A stretch of 46,958 nucleotides of DNA, taken from positions 1 to 46,958 of the forward strand of contig CALFXA010000155.1 of the NCBI GenBank assembly GCA_937928015.1. Reading direction: 5' to 3'. This document shows positions 25,009 to 32,920 of this stretch, piece after piece (the stretch's first letter is position 1; every line of letters starts with the position of its first letter). Origin of the DNA: an uncultured Anaerolineales bacterium (GTDB taxonomy: Bacteria; Chloroflexota; Anaerolineae; Anaerolineales; Villigracilaceae). Below the pieces are notes generated by a model, which worked only from the letters and a program-made list of their open reading frames with translations, did no database searches and was not told the DNA's origin. The translations under genes were made by a program, and so were the position numbers.

Positions 25009-26429
25009 TCATCCGCCTTTAATGGCCTGAATCCACTCCATGCCCCGAGCCAACAGGTCGTCATGGTCGTCAGGCGCGGGAGCGTCGTCCAAAAAGGCAC
25101 GGGTCTTTTCACGCAGGATATGCCAGGCAGACGGTTCGCCTTCGGCCTGCCACTTCTCCATCGTCCAGCGCGGATAGACGCGGCTGTTGTAATAACCCGT
25201 CTTGTAATTTTTCAACGTGGATGATGACGACAGAAAGCTGCCGCCCGCCCCCACCTTGGCGATCTCCTCCAACACTGCGGCGGGATCGTCCAACTGGAAA
25301 CCACTTGCAAAACGCCTGGCCTGATCGATAATCTCGTGGACGTGCACCACCGTGCAGGGCGAGATCGACTTGGACCCGTGGCTGTCTCCGATAAACGGAG
25401 CGAGTCCGCTCTGGGTGAGATTCAACGCAAGGGTATTCATCCAGTACGTGTCCGCAGCACCAGGTCCATGCCCCAGCCCGTGCCCGATCCCGAGGTGGAG
25501 CAATGCGGGATGCCGTAATGCGCCATCATCTCGGCACAGGCCAGGCTGATGAGCACACTTTGCGGATCGTAGAAATTCAACATCGACTTCATGTCGAAGT
25601 AGACGGGCAGCATACCCAGCAGGATGGGTGCGCCCGGGCGGATGGTCTGTGAGATGACCAGCCCCGCCAGCAGTTCCGCCAGCAAAAGCGACAGAGTCCC
25701 AGCGGGCGTCAACGGCGTGGACGCACCCGCCATGCTGTAATTCGAGAAGATGATCGGCAGTCCGCGCGCGATGGCGGCTTCCATTTTGTCGGTGGTACCC
25801 GCATTCATCACCAACGGCGAGACGGGGTTGAAATATGGCAGGACGAACGGCTTCGCGCCCAGGTCACCCTGCAGCTTCTCGAACATGTCCAAGACGGGCG
25901 GGAAGTTGGCTTCATCCGAAACCAGCAGCACGAGTGGCTTGGTCGTGTTCGCCAGCATCTCCAGGCTGCCGTAAAAATCTGATAATTCCTCGGGCACGTC
26001 GCGGACGATACCCACCGTGGAGATGACGTCATACAGCGGCAGGCGTGAGCCAAGCCTCACCATATCCTGCATGTGGCGGCGGGTGAACAACTCCAACTTA
26101 TCGTGGACGGGTTCCTGATAATACAGGGCCGTCACGCCCACCCCAAAACGCAGACGGTCCTCGCCCAACTGGAAGGCAGGATTCCCGCGGCGGTCGTAGA
26201 TGTCGATGCGTTTCGGCGCGGACCCGAGGGCGGCGTCCACCACCTCGGCGGGGATGCGCACGAGTCGCTCGTCGGCGTGGATGCCCCACTTACGCTGGAG
26301 CAGGCTGCGAATCGAGTCGGAGTCCACGCGCACGCCCGTCTCCGCGAGGATGCGCAGGGCATATCCATGCACTTGATGAATCTGTTCTTCGGTCAGGAGA
26401 GTCAGGCGGGGTTGGGCGTGTTGAGCCAT
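25009..26429 (-). pseudogene. MttB-family methyltransferase, split by a one-base frameshift
   Basis: The frame from ATG 26429 gives about 330 residues of the trimethylamine/glycine-betaine methyltransferase family (TEEQIHQVHGYALRILAETGV, PGAPILLGMLPVYFDMKSM, HYGIPHCSTSGSGTGWG). It then leaves frame near 25458 and stops at TGA 25437. The rest of the domain (AADTYWMNTLALNLTQ to the C-terminus) continues in another frame down to 25009. Adding one base near 25458-25461 restores DLVAADTYW and a protein of about 473 residues, the family length. The broken codon is not the amber codon used for pyrrolysine, so this is probably a non-pyrrolysine homologue acting on a quaternary amine via a corrinoid protein. 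Sequencing error is as likely as true gene loss. Confidence 0.85.
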
Positions 26430-26463
26430 GAGTGGAATCCGTTCAAGGTGGAGTCAAACGCAA

Positions 26464-26491
26464 AGAGAGCGACCCGCACGAGTCGCTCTCT
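26464..26491 (-). terminator. Terminator of the AsnC-like gene
   Basis: AGAGAGCGAC and GTCGCTCTCT (26464-26473/26482-26491) form a 10-bp stem, followed on the minus strand by TTTGCGTTTG. It separates this gene from the mttB-like gene. Confidence 0.7.
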
Positions 26492-26506
26492 CGAAGGCGG
26501 ATGAGG

Positions 26507-26737
26507 CTAAAGGTCCATCACCAGGCAGGTGAGAGTCTGCTCCACACCCGGGATGGGCTGGATGGACTTGGTCAGCAGGGAGCCGATGCCGTTGATCTCG
26601 TCGTGCTCCACCACCGCCACCGCGTCGTACGGACCGAAGGTCACGTCGGCGCTCCTGACGAAGGGCAGCTTGCGCAACTCGGCCACCACCTGGTTAAGTT
26701 CCCCTGCGTGGATCTTGATCAAAATGTACGCTTTCAT
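26507..26737 (-). CDS. Stand-alone AsnC/Lrp-type ligand-sensing domain protein
   Basis: 76 residues that match only the C-terminal RAM (AsnC_trans_reg) domain of Lrp/AsnC regulators: MKAYILIKIHAGELNQVVAE, VRSADVTFGPYDAVAVVE, IPGVEQTLTCLVM. There is no DNA-binding helix-turn-helix. Such stand-alone modules form oligomers that bind amino acids or other small ligands and may tune a full-length partner. AAAGGAG precedes the start. It is flanked by its own terminator and lies between an mttB-like gene and a CAP-domain gene; no functional link is evident. Confidence 0.85.
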   Translation of the reverse strand: MKAYILIKIHAGELNQVVAELRKLPFVRSADVTFGPYDAVAVVEHDEINGIGSLLTKSIQPIPGVEQTLTCLVMDL

Positions 26738-26767
26738 CGGAGTCTCCTTTCGTGGGTCGTGGAAATG

Positions 26768-27784
26768 TCAAACGGATTTGCGCATCCCCAGCCAGGTCCC
26801 CAGCGCGGCGAAGGCCAGGGCCGCCACGATGATGACCAGGGCGGTGACATTCAGACTGATCTTTTTCTGCGGCAATGGCGCTGCGGGAGTCAGGGTGACC
26901 GTGGCGGTGCTCAAGGTCTGCGGGACGAGGAGGGTCGGGGTGATGGGCTGCGTGGCCGTGGCAGGGACAAAGGTGGCCGTCTCGGCCTGGGTCGGCGCGA
27001 GAGATGGCGCGGGCGTGGCGCCTTTCATCACCAGCAATTTCTGTCCCACGTACACGTCATTGCTGCCCAGATTATTCAATTGCTTGATGGCGTCGATCTT
27101 GGTGTTGTAGGCGATGGCGATGCTCCACAAGGACTGGCCGTAGGCCACCTCGTGATAGACGTTGCCGCTTGCGTCGGGCGTATTGAGCGTGACGGGCACC
27201 ATGAATTGCGAGACGATGGGCGTGCCCGGCGTGACGGGCGTCACCGTGGGGCCGCCCGGGGTGACCGTGGCAACCGAAACCAGGGTTCCGTCCGGCGTGC
27301 CCGCGTCGAGAACGTAGTAGTAGGTGCTGCCCGACTTACTGACACCGCCGCCCGCCTCGACCAGACTGGCGGAAAGCATGGTGTTCAAGTGCAGAGAGTC
27401 GCCCTGCCAGACGGCCACCGCCCCGGAGGGCGTCATGTTGTAGCCGCTCTGCCAATTCTCGGAGAAGTACGTCCCCAACGGATAGCCTGCCGCCGCGGCG
27501 CGGTCGCGGGGCGTCGTCCCGCCTGGACCGGTGTGTCCCGGGGCGCCGCTCGTCGCGGCCAGATAATCGGCCTGGGCCTGCGCGATCTGCATCAAAATGG
27601 AGTTGGCCGAATAAGCCGCCAGTCCGTTGGCGGCCCGCAGGGAGTTGACCGCTCCCACCAGGTCATAACCGTTTTGCGGAGCAGGCGCCTGGGCGGGCTG
27701 GGCCTGTCCAGCCTGCGGCCACAGGCCAACAGCCAGTGCAAACAGGAAAGCCAGCGTGATCAGAAACAGGGGTTTTCGGGTCAT
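26768..27784 (-). CDS. Exported CAP-domain and LysM protein with C-terminal anchor
   Basis: 338 residues. A signal peptide (MTRKPLFLITLAFLFALAVG) is followed by a CAP/SCP domain at about 40-175 (LVGAVNSLRAANGLAAYSANSILMQIAQAQADYLA, GHTGPGGTTPRDRA, FSENW). A LysM domain lies at about 210-255 (YHEVAYGQSLWSIAIAYNTKIDAIKQLNNL). A Thr/Pro-rich linker and a final membrane helix (VTALVIIVAALAFAALGTWLG) complete it. LysM binds peptidoglycan, and CAP domains in bacteria are secreted with poorly known roles. TATAAT (27792-27797 minus) lies 7 bases before the ATG with no ribosome site, which suggests a leaderless mRNA. Confidence 0.9.
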   Translation of the reverse strand: MTRKPLFLITLAFLFALAVGLWPQAGQAQPAQAPAPQNGYDLVGAVNSLRAANGLAAYSANSILMQIAQAQADYLAATSGAPGHTGPGGTTPRDRAAAAGYPLGTYFSENWQSGYNMTPSGAVAVWQGDSLHLNTMLSASLVEAGGGVSKSGSTYYYVLDAGTPDGTLVSVATVTPGGPTVTPVTPGTPIVSQFMVPVTLNTPDASGNVYHEVAYGQSLWSIAIAYNTKIDAIKQLNNLGSNDVYVGQKLLVMKGATPAPSLAPTQAETATFVPATATQPITPTLLVPQTLSTATVTLTPAAPLPQKKISLNVTALVIIVAALAFAALGTWLGMRKSV

Positions 27785-27803
27785 TAAAAAGATTATACCC
27801 GCG

Positions 27804-28361
27804 CTAGGCGCGCAATTTTCGAATCTCAGCGGGCGTTAATTCACGCCACTCGCCCACGTCGAGGCCATCCAGGGTCAGCGGACCGATGGCGACGCGCACC
27901 AGGCGCAGGGTGAAGAGTCCCACGGCGGCGGTCATGTGCCGCACCTGACGTTTCTTACCCTCACGCAATTTCAACTCCAGCCAGGAAGTGGGTCCGTGAG
28001 GAGTGACAGGCTTGGGGCGCGGCGGCAGGTTGGGATCGGCAACCAGGCGGACCTTGGCGGGACGGGTGAAATACTCCTTGAGCTGGATTCCGCTTTCGAG
28101 GCGGGCCAGCATCTCGGGCGTCGGGTCGCCTTCCACCAGCGCCCAGTAGGTCTTCTCGACGTGATGCTGCGGATCGGTCAGGCGCTTGATCAGGCCGCCG
28201 TCGTCGGTCAGAAGCAACAGGCCCTCGCTGTCGCGGTCGAGCCGCCCCGCGGCGTAGACATTCGGCACGGGGATGTAATCCTTGAGCGTGGCATGGCCCG
28301 TGCCCTCGTCCGTGAATTGCGAAAGCACATCGTAAGGCTTGTTGAAAAGGATCGTGGTCAT
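27804..28361 (-). CDS. RsuA/RluE-family pseudouridine synthase
   Basis: 185 residues from ATG 28361, whose A lies in an ATGA overlap with the upstream gene stop. A longer frame exists upstream but is the shadow of that gene. The N-terminus MTTILFNKPYDVLSQFTDE and the catalytic motif AAGRLDRDSEGLLLLTDDG (catalytic Asp in RLDRDSEG) are diagnostic. EGKKRQVRHMTAAVGLFTLRLVRVAIGPL is the C-terminal RsuA-type motif. It lacks an S4 domain, as in RluE, so 23S rRNA modification is the likeliest job; the exact target uridine is unknown. Confidence 0.92.
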   Translation of the reverse strand: MTTILFNKPYDVLSQFTDEGTGHATLKDYIPVPNVYAAGRLDRDSEGLLLLTDDGGLIKRLTDPQHHVEKTYWALVEGDPTPEMLARLESGIQLKEYFTRPAKVRLVADPNLPPRPKPVTPHGPTSWLELKLREGKKRQVRHMTAAVGLFTLRLVRVAIGPLTLDGLDVGEWRELTPAEIRKLRA

Positions 28362-28918
28362 GCGTCGCCGAAGCCCGCGGGCGGGACACCCAGCGCCTGA
28401 ATCAATCGCGCCCAGTAGTTGACCTGCGCCGCCGTGGTGGCGAGGATGACGAATTCGCGCTCGTTGAAGGCAGCCCGCACCTGGGCGACGATCTCGGGGT
28501 GGAACTTGAGCGGCGTCTGGGAAATCAGCCGCGCATACTGGATGGCCAACCGCTCGCGGACCCCGAGGCTGGCTACCGTTTCGAGGGATACTTCTCCCCT
28601 GACGGCGCGCGCCTCCTCGTCCGTGATTCCGTGCTGACGATGTTCGTACGAGTTCATGTCGATGCAAAATGGACAGGCCGCCGCGTGCGAGGCCGCCATG
28701 CGGATCAGTTGCAGCATGCGGCGGTCCATGCTTGGCTCATCATGAGCTACCAGCGATTCGAGCACGCCCGAGCCGATGGCCGCTTTTGGATACCAGGCCA
28801 GCAGACGAGCAGGCAGCATGACGCGCCCCGTCACGCGCTCGGAAATCCAGATGCCGAGGCGCAAGAGAAGGGGAATGCGGGGAGGTTGAGGGAGGAAGGC
28901 TTCCATTTCAGTGTTCAT
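28358..28918 (-). CDS. AhpD-like/carboxymuconolactone decarboxylase-family protein
   Basis: 186 residues, mostly helical. The core ASHAAACPFCIDMNSYEHR has the CxxC and downstream His pair of AhpD-like thiol peroxidases. LSVRERLAIQYARLISQTP-type and FNEREFVILATTAAQVNYWARL segments match the CMD fold. A reductive antioxidant role through the two cysteines is plausible; the substrate is unknown. It is translationally coupled (4-base overlap) to the pseudouridine synthase downstream, a pairing with no obvious shared chemistry. Confidence 0.85.
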   Translation of the reverse strand: MNTEMEAFLPQPPRIPLLLRLGIWISERVTGRVMLPARLLAWYPKAAIGSGVLESLVAHDEPSMDRRMLQLIRMAASHAAACPFCIDMNSYEHRQHGITDEEARAVRGEVSLETVASLGVRERLAIQYARLISQTPLKFHPEIVAQVRAAFNEREFVILATTAAQVNYWARLIQALGVPPAGFGDA

Positions 28919-28969
28919 TTTCCAGTGGTCAGTTTTCTGTGGTCGGTGCAGTGAGTATAATCATACCCG

Positions 28970-29599
28970 ATGAGCATTCAATCGTTCGAGATTCGCGTCT
29001 GCCAAAACCCCGAGTGCGGATTGCGCTATCCGCTGACGGAGGGACATCCGTTCGGGGAGCGTTGTCCGTTGTGTTTGGGAGAAACCGTTATTGTATTAAA
29101 GAAAGAGATCGAACGCGAGAGCAACAAAGAAAAAGAGAGGGGAGATCTCCGCGAATTGGCCGTACTGGTGGACAACGTGCGCTCGGCCTGGAACGTCGGC
29201 TCGATTCTGCGTACGGCCGACGGGTTCGGCTTTGGCCACGCCTTCCTGTGCGGGATCACGCCCACGCCCGAGCAGGCCGAGGTCCGCAAGACGGCGCTGG
29301 GCGCGGAGCAATTCGTGACCTGGACTCACCATAAAGACGCGGTCAAGTTAGTGGAAAGATTGAAAGAAGAAGGCTGGCGGGTTTGGGCGTTGGAATTTGT
29401 CGAAGGGGCGGTGCCCATCCATAACGCGGAAGGCGATGAGCAGAAGATCGTGTTGGTCGTCGGCAGCGAAGCAACGGGGGTGGACCCAGAGCTGCTGGCC
29501 CTGGCAGACCGCATCGTCTATCTGCCCATGCATGGACAGAAGCGCTCATTCAATGTGGCAGTGGCCTTCGGAGCGGCGGCGTTTGCCTTGAATCAATAG
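28970..29599 (+). CDS. SpoU/TrmH-type RNA 2'-O-methyltransferase with N-terminal zinc knuckle
   Basis: 209 residues. The C-terminal 150 form a SPOUT domain with the three SpoU motifs: NVRSAWNVGSILRTADGFG (motif 1), VVGSEATGVDPELL (motif 2) and LPMHGQKRSFNVAVAFGAAAF (motif 3). These bind SAM in a trefoil knot and methylate a ribose in rRNA or tRNA. In front is a CX4C-X15-CX2C knuckle (Cys11, 16, 32, 35), probably zinc-binding and RNA-contacting, linked by a Glu/Lys-rich helix. TATAAT (28956-28961) lies only 8 bases before the ATG and no ribosome site is visible, so translation may be leaderless. Confidence 0.9.
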   Translation: MSIQSFEIRVCQNPECGLRYPLTEGHPFGERCPLCLGETVIVLKKEIERESNKEKERGDLRELAVLVDNVRSAWNVGSILRTADGFGFGHAFLCGITPTPEQAEVRKTALGAEQFVTWTHHKDAVKLVERLKEEGWRVWALEFVEGAVPIHNAEGDEQKIVLVVGSEATGVDPELLALADRIVYLPMHGQKRSFNVAVAFGAAAFALNQ

Positions 29600-29620
29600 G
29601 GCGGGAGAAATCTCCCGCCC
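29599..29620. terminator. Bidirectional hairpin between converging genes
   Basis: GGGCGGGAGA-AA-TCTCCCGCCC is a perfect 10-bp inverted repeat right at the end of the methylase gene. It lacks a long T-run but lies where both convergent genes need an end. Confidence 0.6.
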
Positions 29621-29633
29621 TTCGTCTTGCCGA

Positions 29634-30440
29634 TTACCGAGACTTGACCTCGCTGGGCTGAGAATTTACGCCCGAAAAATCCAATTGCGGCGCATCGTTG
29701 TTCGGCGGGGAAGCCAGGGTAGCACTTGGTGTCAGCACCAGGGTCGCGCGTCCCAGGCTGAGATTCGTCCCTGCGGTGGTCCAATTGGCAACCACTTCCA
29801 GGTTAACGATGGACTCGGCGGTCAACAGGATGGGGTTAAAGGTGTAATACAGGCAGGCGGGACCGGTGTACACCGTGTTATCCGAGAAGGCCGTGACAAA
29901 GGTGGTGGCAACGCCAGAATGCTGCGTATCTACATACGCGGCCAGGCTGGTCACAGTCACGTTGCCCACCGAAGGGTCGAAGCAAATCTCCACCCCCGAG
30001 AGTTTCAACTGCCGCCCATAGAATGAAGTCGGCAAGGTGGGCGAAGCAACGACATACTGCTCACCTGTCGCGGGAGAGGTAAAGACTTTCTTGGTATAAC
30101 CATTGGCCGTTGACAGGACTGCGGTGTTACTGAGCAACGGATTCCAGTCAGCGGAATTCATTACGATCTGGATGTTTCCCTTCGAGGGGGGCACATCGGC
30201 CTGCCTGCTCATGAACACCGCCATCTGGGCGCGGGTGACCAGCCCCTCGGGATCATAATTTCCACCGCCCACGCCCGAGGTAATGCCCTCATCCTTCATC
30301 CAGCAGATGAAGGCCTCTGCCCAATGTCCATTGGTATCGGTGAAGCAGCCTGTGGTAGCCGAGGCCTGTCCCACAGCAAAAGCAGCCACAATCAGCGCAA
30401 GGGCCAATGCCCCAAATAAAAATATGGACTTGTGTTTCAT
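29634..30440 (-). CDS. Exported protein with one SLH domain
   Basis: 268 residues with a signal peptide (MKHKSIFLFGALALALIVAAFAVGQASA). One SLH domain follows at about 30-82 (CFTDTNGHWAEAFICWMKDEGITSGVGGGNYDPEGLVTRAQMAVFMSR). About 180 residues without a recognised family come next, rich in Thr, Ser and Val and probably beta-structured. The SLH domain should tether it to the cell surface. AAAGGAG precedes the start. Only one SLH copy is present, so anchoring may need partners such as the three-SLH protein at the start of the window. Confidence 0.85.
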   Translation of the reverse strand: MKHKSIFLFGALALALIVAAFAVGQASATTGCFTDTNGHWAEAFICWMKDEGITSGVGGGNYDPEGLVTRAQMAVFMSRQADVPPSKGNIQIVMNSADWNPLLSNTAVLSTANGYTKKVFTSPATGEQYVVASPTLPTSFYGRQLKLSGVEICFDPSVGNVTVTSLAAYVDTQHSGVATTFVTAFSDNTVYTGPACLYYTFNPILLTAESIVNLEVVANWTTAGTNLSLGRATLVLTPSATLASPPNNDAPQLDFSGVNSQPSEVKSR

Positions 30441-30455
30441 TTTTTCTCCTTTCGA

Positions 30456-32417
30456 TTATTGGTCAAAATGTAAGATCACCAGATTTCCGTCGAAGGCGGC
30501 GGCCATACGTTCAGGCAGGTTGCCCACACTGGAGACAAAACGCTTGCGGGAGCCAAAGCCGGGGACGACGTATAGATCGTCGCTGCCGACATGCTCCAGT
30601 TCCCTGGGATTCAGCCGCCCTTTGAGGATTTCTTTTTCCACGGGATGCTCATTGCCAACAGAGACCAACAGCGCCTCAATCGATTGCATATAGCTTGCAT
30701 CCGCCAGGATATGCAAGGGGATGTTCAAGGCGCGGGCAATGGACAGGTTGGCGTCCAGCATGCGGCGCAGGACCACGGGCGGGATAATCCGCGATGGCAA
30801 AACAAAGACTACGCGCCGCATTCCGTTCAATGGCAGGGGGATACGCCCCACCATGACGGGCGTATCGGACCCCCAAATGACCTCGTCCAACACGGTGCCC
30901 AGCACGGACCGGGAGTGGGTGGCCCTGCCTCGCCAGCCCATGAGGATGAGGGAGGCGCCACGCTCCGCTGCTGTGTGGAGGATTCCTTCCGCGTGGGAAC
31001 CTGCCAGGCGGGGAATCAACTCGATCTCGGCTTCTGGATCGTTCAGGATTTCGGGAATCCGCCCCAGTAACTCACGATGCATAATGAAATTGCTGTCTGT
31101 CGCGTCCACCCCCTGCGCCACACTGACCGCCATGACATGCCCCTCCGATTCGCGTGCGAGGAGTGAACCCAACGCCACCAGATTCTCCTGCGAACGTGGC
31201 TCGGTCACCGTGACCAGAATCCGCTTGAAGAGGGGCAAAGGCTTATCGTCCTCGGAACCAGTCTGAAGTCCGGGCGCGAAGCGCTGCACCACGAGCGGAG
31301 ACGTGATCGAGGTCAGCAGGATCATCAGGATGGCAGCGTTGAACAGTTCAGGGGTGAACAATTTCGTCTCAAGACCGATGATCAGGGTGGGGATGGTCAC
31401 GGCTGCCTGCGCATGTGAAAGCCCGAACACCGTCCAAAATTCGGCATGAGAGTATTTGTAAATGCGACCCGTAATCCATGCAGCGAGGAACTTGGACACA
31501 TAAGCCACCACCGTCACCCCCAGGGCGATGATCATGGTCTGCGGACTCTTGAGGAAGGACAGCGGGTCGGTGATGAGGCCGCTGTAAAGCAGGAACACGG
31601 GAATGAAAAACGACTCTCCGATGAAAAGCACATGTCCCTTGACGGGGCTGTGGCGCGGCAGGATGGAGTTGATGGCTAACCCAGCCAGGAAGGCGCCCAC
31701 TACCTCGTGTACGCCAATCAATTCAGCGGTGAAAGCCGCGAGAAACAAGACCACGATGACGAACTGAAATTCCACGGCGCGGCCGCTCAGGCGCTGGAAG
31801 ATGTATTTTCCCAGGCGCGGCAGCCCGAGGATGACCGCCAGTGTGAACAGGCTCAACAGGATGAATAATTGGGCAAAATAACCAAAGCTCAAACCGCCCG
31901 ATTGCGCTCCCAACACCACAGCCAGGATGATGAAGGCGCCAATGTCGGTCAACACGGTGGCGCCCGCGGTCACGGCCACCGCTTCGTTGCGAGTCACGCC
32001 GAGGCGGGTGAGGATCGGGAAAGCCAACAGAGTGTGCGAAGCGAAGGCTGACCCGAGCAGGATCATGCCCAGCCAGTCCAGGCCAAGCAGATAGCCAAGG
32101 CCCATACCCATCAATTGCGGCAGGCTGAACGTGATGAGACCAAACACCAGCGCGCGTGTGCGGACGCGTATGAACTGATGGACATCCACTTCGAGGCCTG
32201 CGCTGAACATCAAATACACCAGGCCAATGGTGGCCAGGAACTCGATGCGGTCGCCCGCTTCGATCAGATGAAATCCGTGCGGACCGATGAGCATGCCGCC
32301 GATGATGATACCGATCATGCCTGGCAAGCGAAGCCGCTCGGAAAGGAGCGGCGTGATCAGAATAATGCTCATAATGAGCAGGAAGAAAGCAACAGGCTCG
32401 TTTAGGAATTCACTCAT
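30456..32417 (-). CDS. CPA2 cation:proton antiporter with C-terminal UspA-like domains
   Basis: 653 residues. Residues about 5-385 form a 12-13 helix sodium/proton exchanger domain (LPGMIGIIIGGMLIGPHGF, YLMFSAGLEVD, SHTLLAFPILTRLG, FLAGLAINS). Instead of the NAD-binding RCK domain found in KefB/KefC, it carries a UspA-like domain at about 390-510 (RILVTVTEPRSQENLVALGS, ILMGWRGRATHSRSVLGTVLDE, which keeps the GxxGRx-n-S ATP motif). A second, weaker one ends near 653. It should exchange Na+ or K+ for protons in the cytoplasmic membrane, with nucleotide or stress control through the Usp part. Confidence 0.9.
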   Translation of the reverse strand: MSEFLNEPVAFFLLIMSIILITPLLSERLRLPGMIGIIIGGMLIGPHGFHLIEAGDRIEFLATIGLVYLMFSAGLEVDVHQFIRVRTRALVFGLITFSLPQLMGMGLGYLLGLDWLGMILLGSAFASHTLLAFPILTRLGVTRNEAVAVTAGATVLTDIGAFIILAVVLGAQSGGLSFGYFAQLFILLSLFTLAVILGLPRLGKYIFQRLSGRAVEFQFVIVVLFLAAFTAELIGVHEVVGAFLAGLAINSILPRHSPVKGHVLFIGESFFIPVFLLYSGLITDPLSFLKSPQTMIIALGVTVVAYVSKFLAAWITGRIYKYSHAEFWTVFGLSHAQAAVTIPTLIIGLETKLFTPELFNAAILMILLTSITSPLVVQRFAPGLQTGSEDDKPLPLFKRILVTVTEPRSQENLVALGSLLARESEGHVMAVSVAQGVDATDSNFIMHRELLGRIPEILNDPEAEIELIPRLAGSHAEGILHTAAERGASLILMGWRGRATHSRSVLGTVLDEVIWGSDTPVMVGRIPLPLNGMRRVVFVLPSRIIPPVVLRRMLDANLSIARALNIPLHILADASYMQSIEALLVSVGNEHPVEKEILKGRLNPRELEHVGSDDLYVVPGFGSRKRFVSSVGNLPERMAAAFDGNLVILHFDQ

Positions 32418-32456
32418 AAGGTCTCAACCAGGGGGTGGAGTTTTTTAACAGGTCTC

Positions 32457-32483
32457 TTGTTTTCAGACAACAGGAATTATAAT
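32457..32483 (+). promoter_or_regulatory. Candidate promoter of the small unknown gene
   Basis: TTGTTT (32457-32462) and TATAAT (32478-32483) with a short 15-base spacer, 36 bases before the ATG at 32519. A strong GGAGG ribosome site follows. Confidence 0.4.
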
Positions 32484-32518
32484 CTCCCTATCGCATTTTT
32501 TATTTTCTGGAGGTAGCA

Positions 32519-32908
32519 ATGGCTGAACGGAAACTGCAAGTAGCCAAGAACGGTATGTTCTCGGTCTCAAGCAGGGGCCCCAAGGTGGATTTGCACCTGG
32601 GGAAAAATGACTCCGCCAAATTCCACGTGATCGAAAAAGACATGCCCACAGAATTGCCGGCCGAGTGGAAAGGGGCAAAGATCAACTGGTTTACCTGTTT
32701 CGGCGTGCGCCATCGCAAGGATGATGGCGGGGATGGGGATTTTGCAGACGTGGAGTATTTTGCCCATATGGATGAGCTGGCTGGCAAGACCTACGTGGCC
32801 TACTACGATGGCGCCCTTCACGAACTGGAACAACAAAGCCTGGGCGGCGGGAAGATGCGACTCCGCATCCTCAAGGGCGATCCGCCAGTAGGAATGATCC
32901 CCCCCTAA
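32519..32908 (+). CDS. Small cytoplasmic protein of unknown function
   Basis: 129 residues, polar, with no signal peptide or membrane helix. It has GGAGG six bases before the ATG and codon use like its neighbours, so it is very probably real. Visible features are a Lys-rich N-terminus (MAERKLQVAKNGMFSVSSRG), a GVRHRKDDGGDGDFADVEYF stretch with an acidic Asp/Gly run, and an Arg/Lys-rich end. I do not recognise the family. It converges on the giant cyclase/ATPase gene, with only 12 bases between the stops. Confidence 0.75.
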   Translation: MAERKLQVAKNGMFSVSSRGPKVDLHLGKNDSAKFHVIEKDMPTELPAEWKGAKINWFTCFGVRHRKDDGGDGDFADVEYFAHMDELAGKTYVAYYDGALHELEQQSLGGGKMRLRILKGDPPVGMIPP

Positions 32909-32920
32909 AGACCGTGAACA

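Noticed and set aside
25437..25439. In-frame stop in the mttB-like gene as a pyrrolysine codon
   Set aside because: The stop is TGA and appears only after a one-base shift. The amber TAG needed for pyrrolysine is not there.
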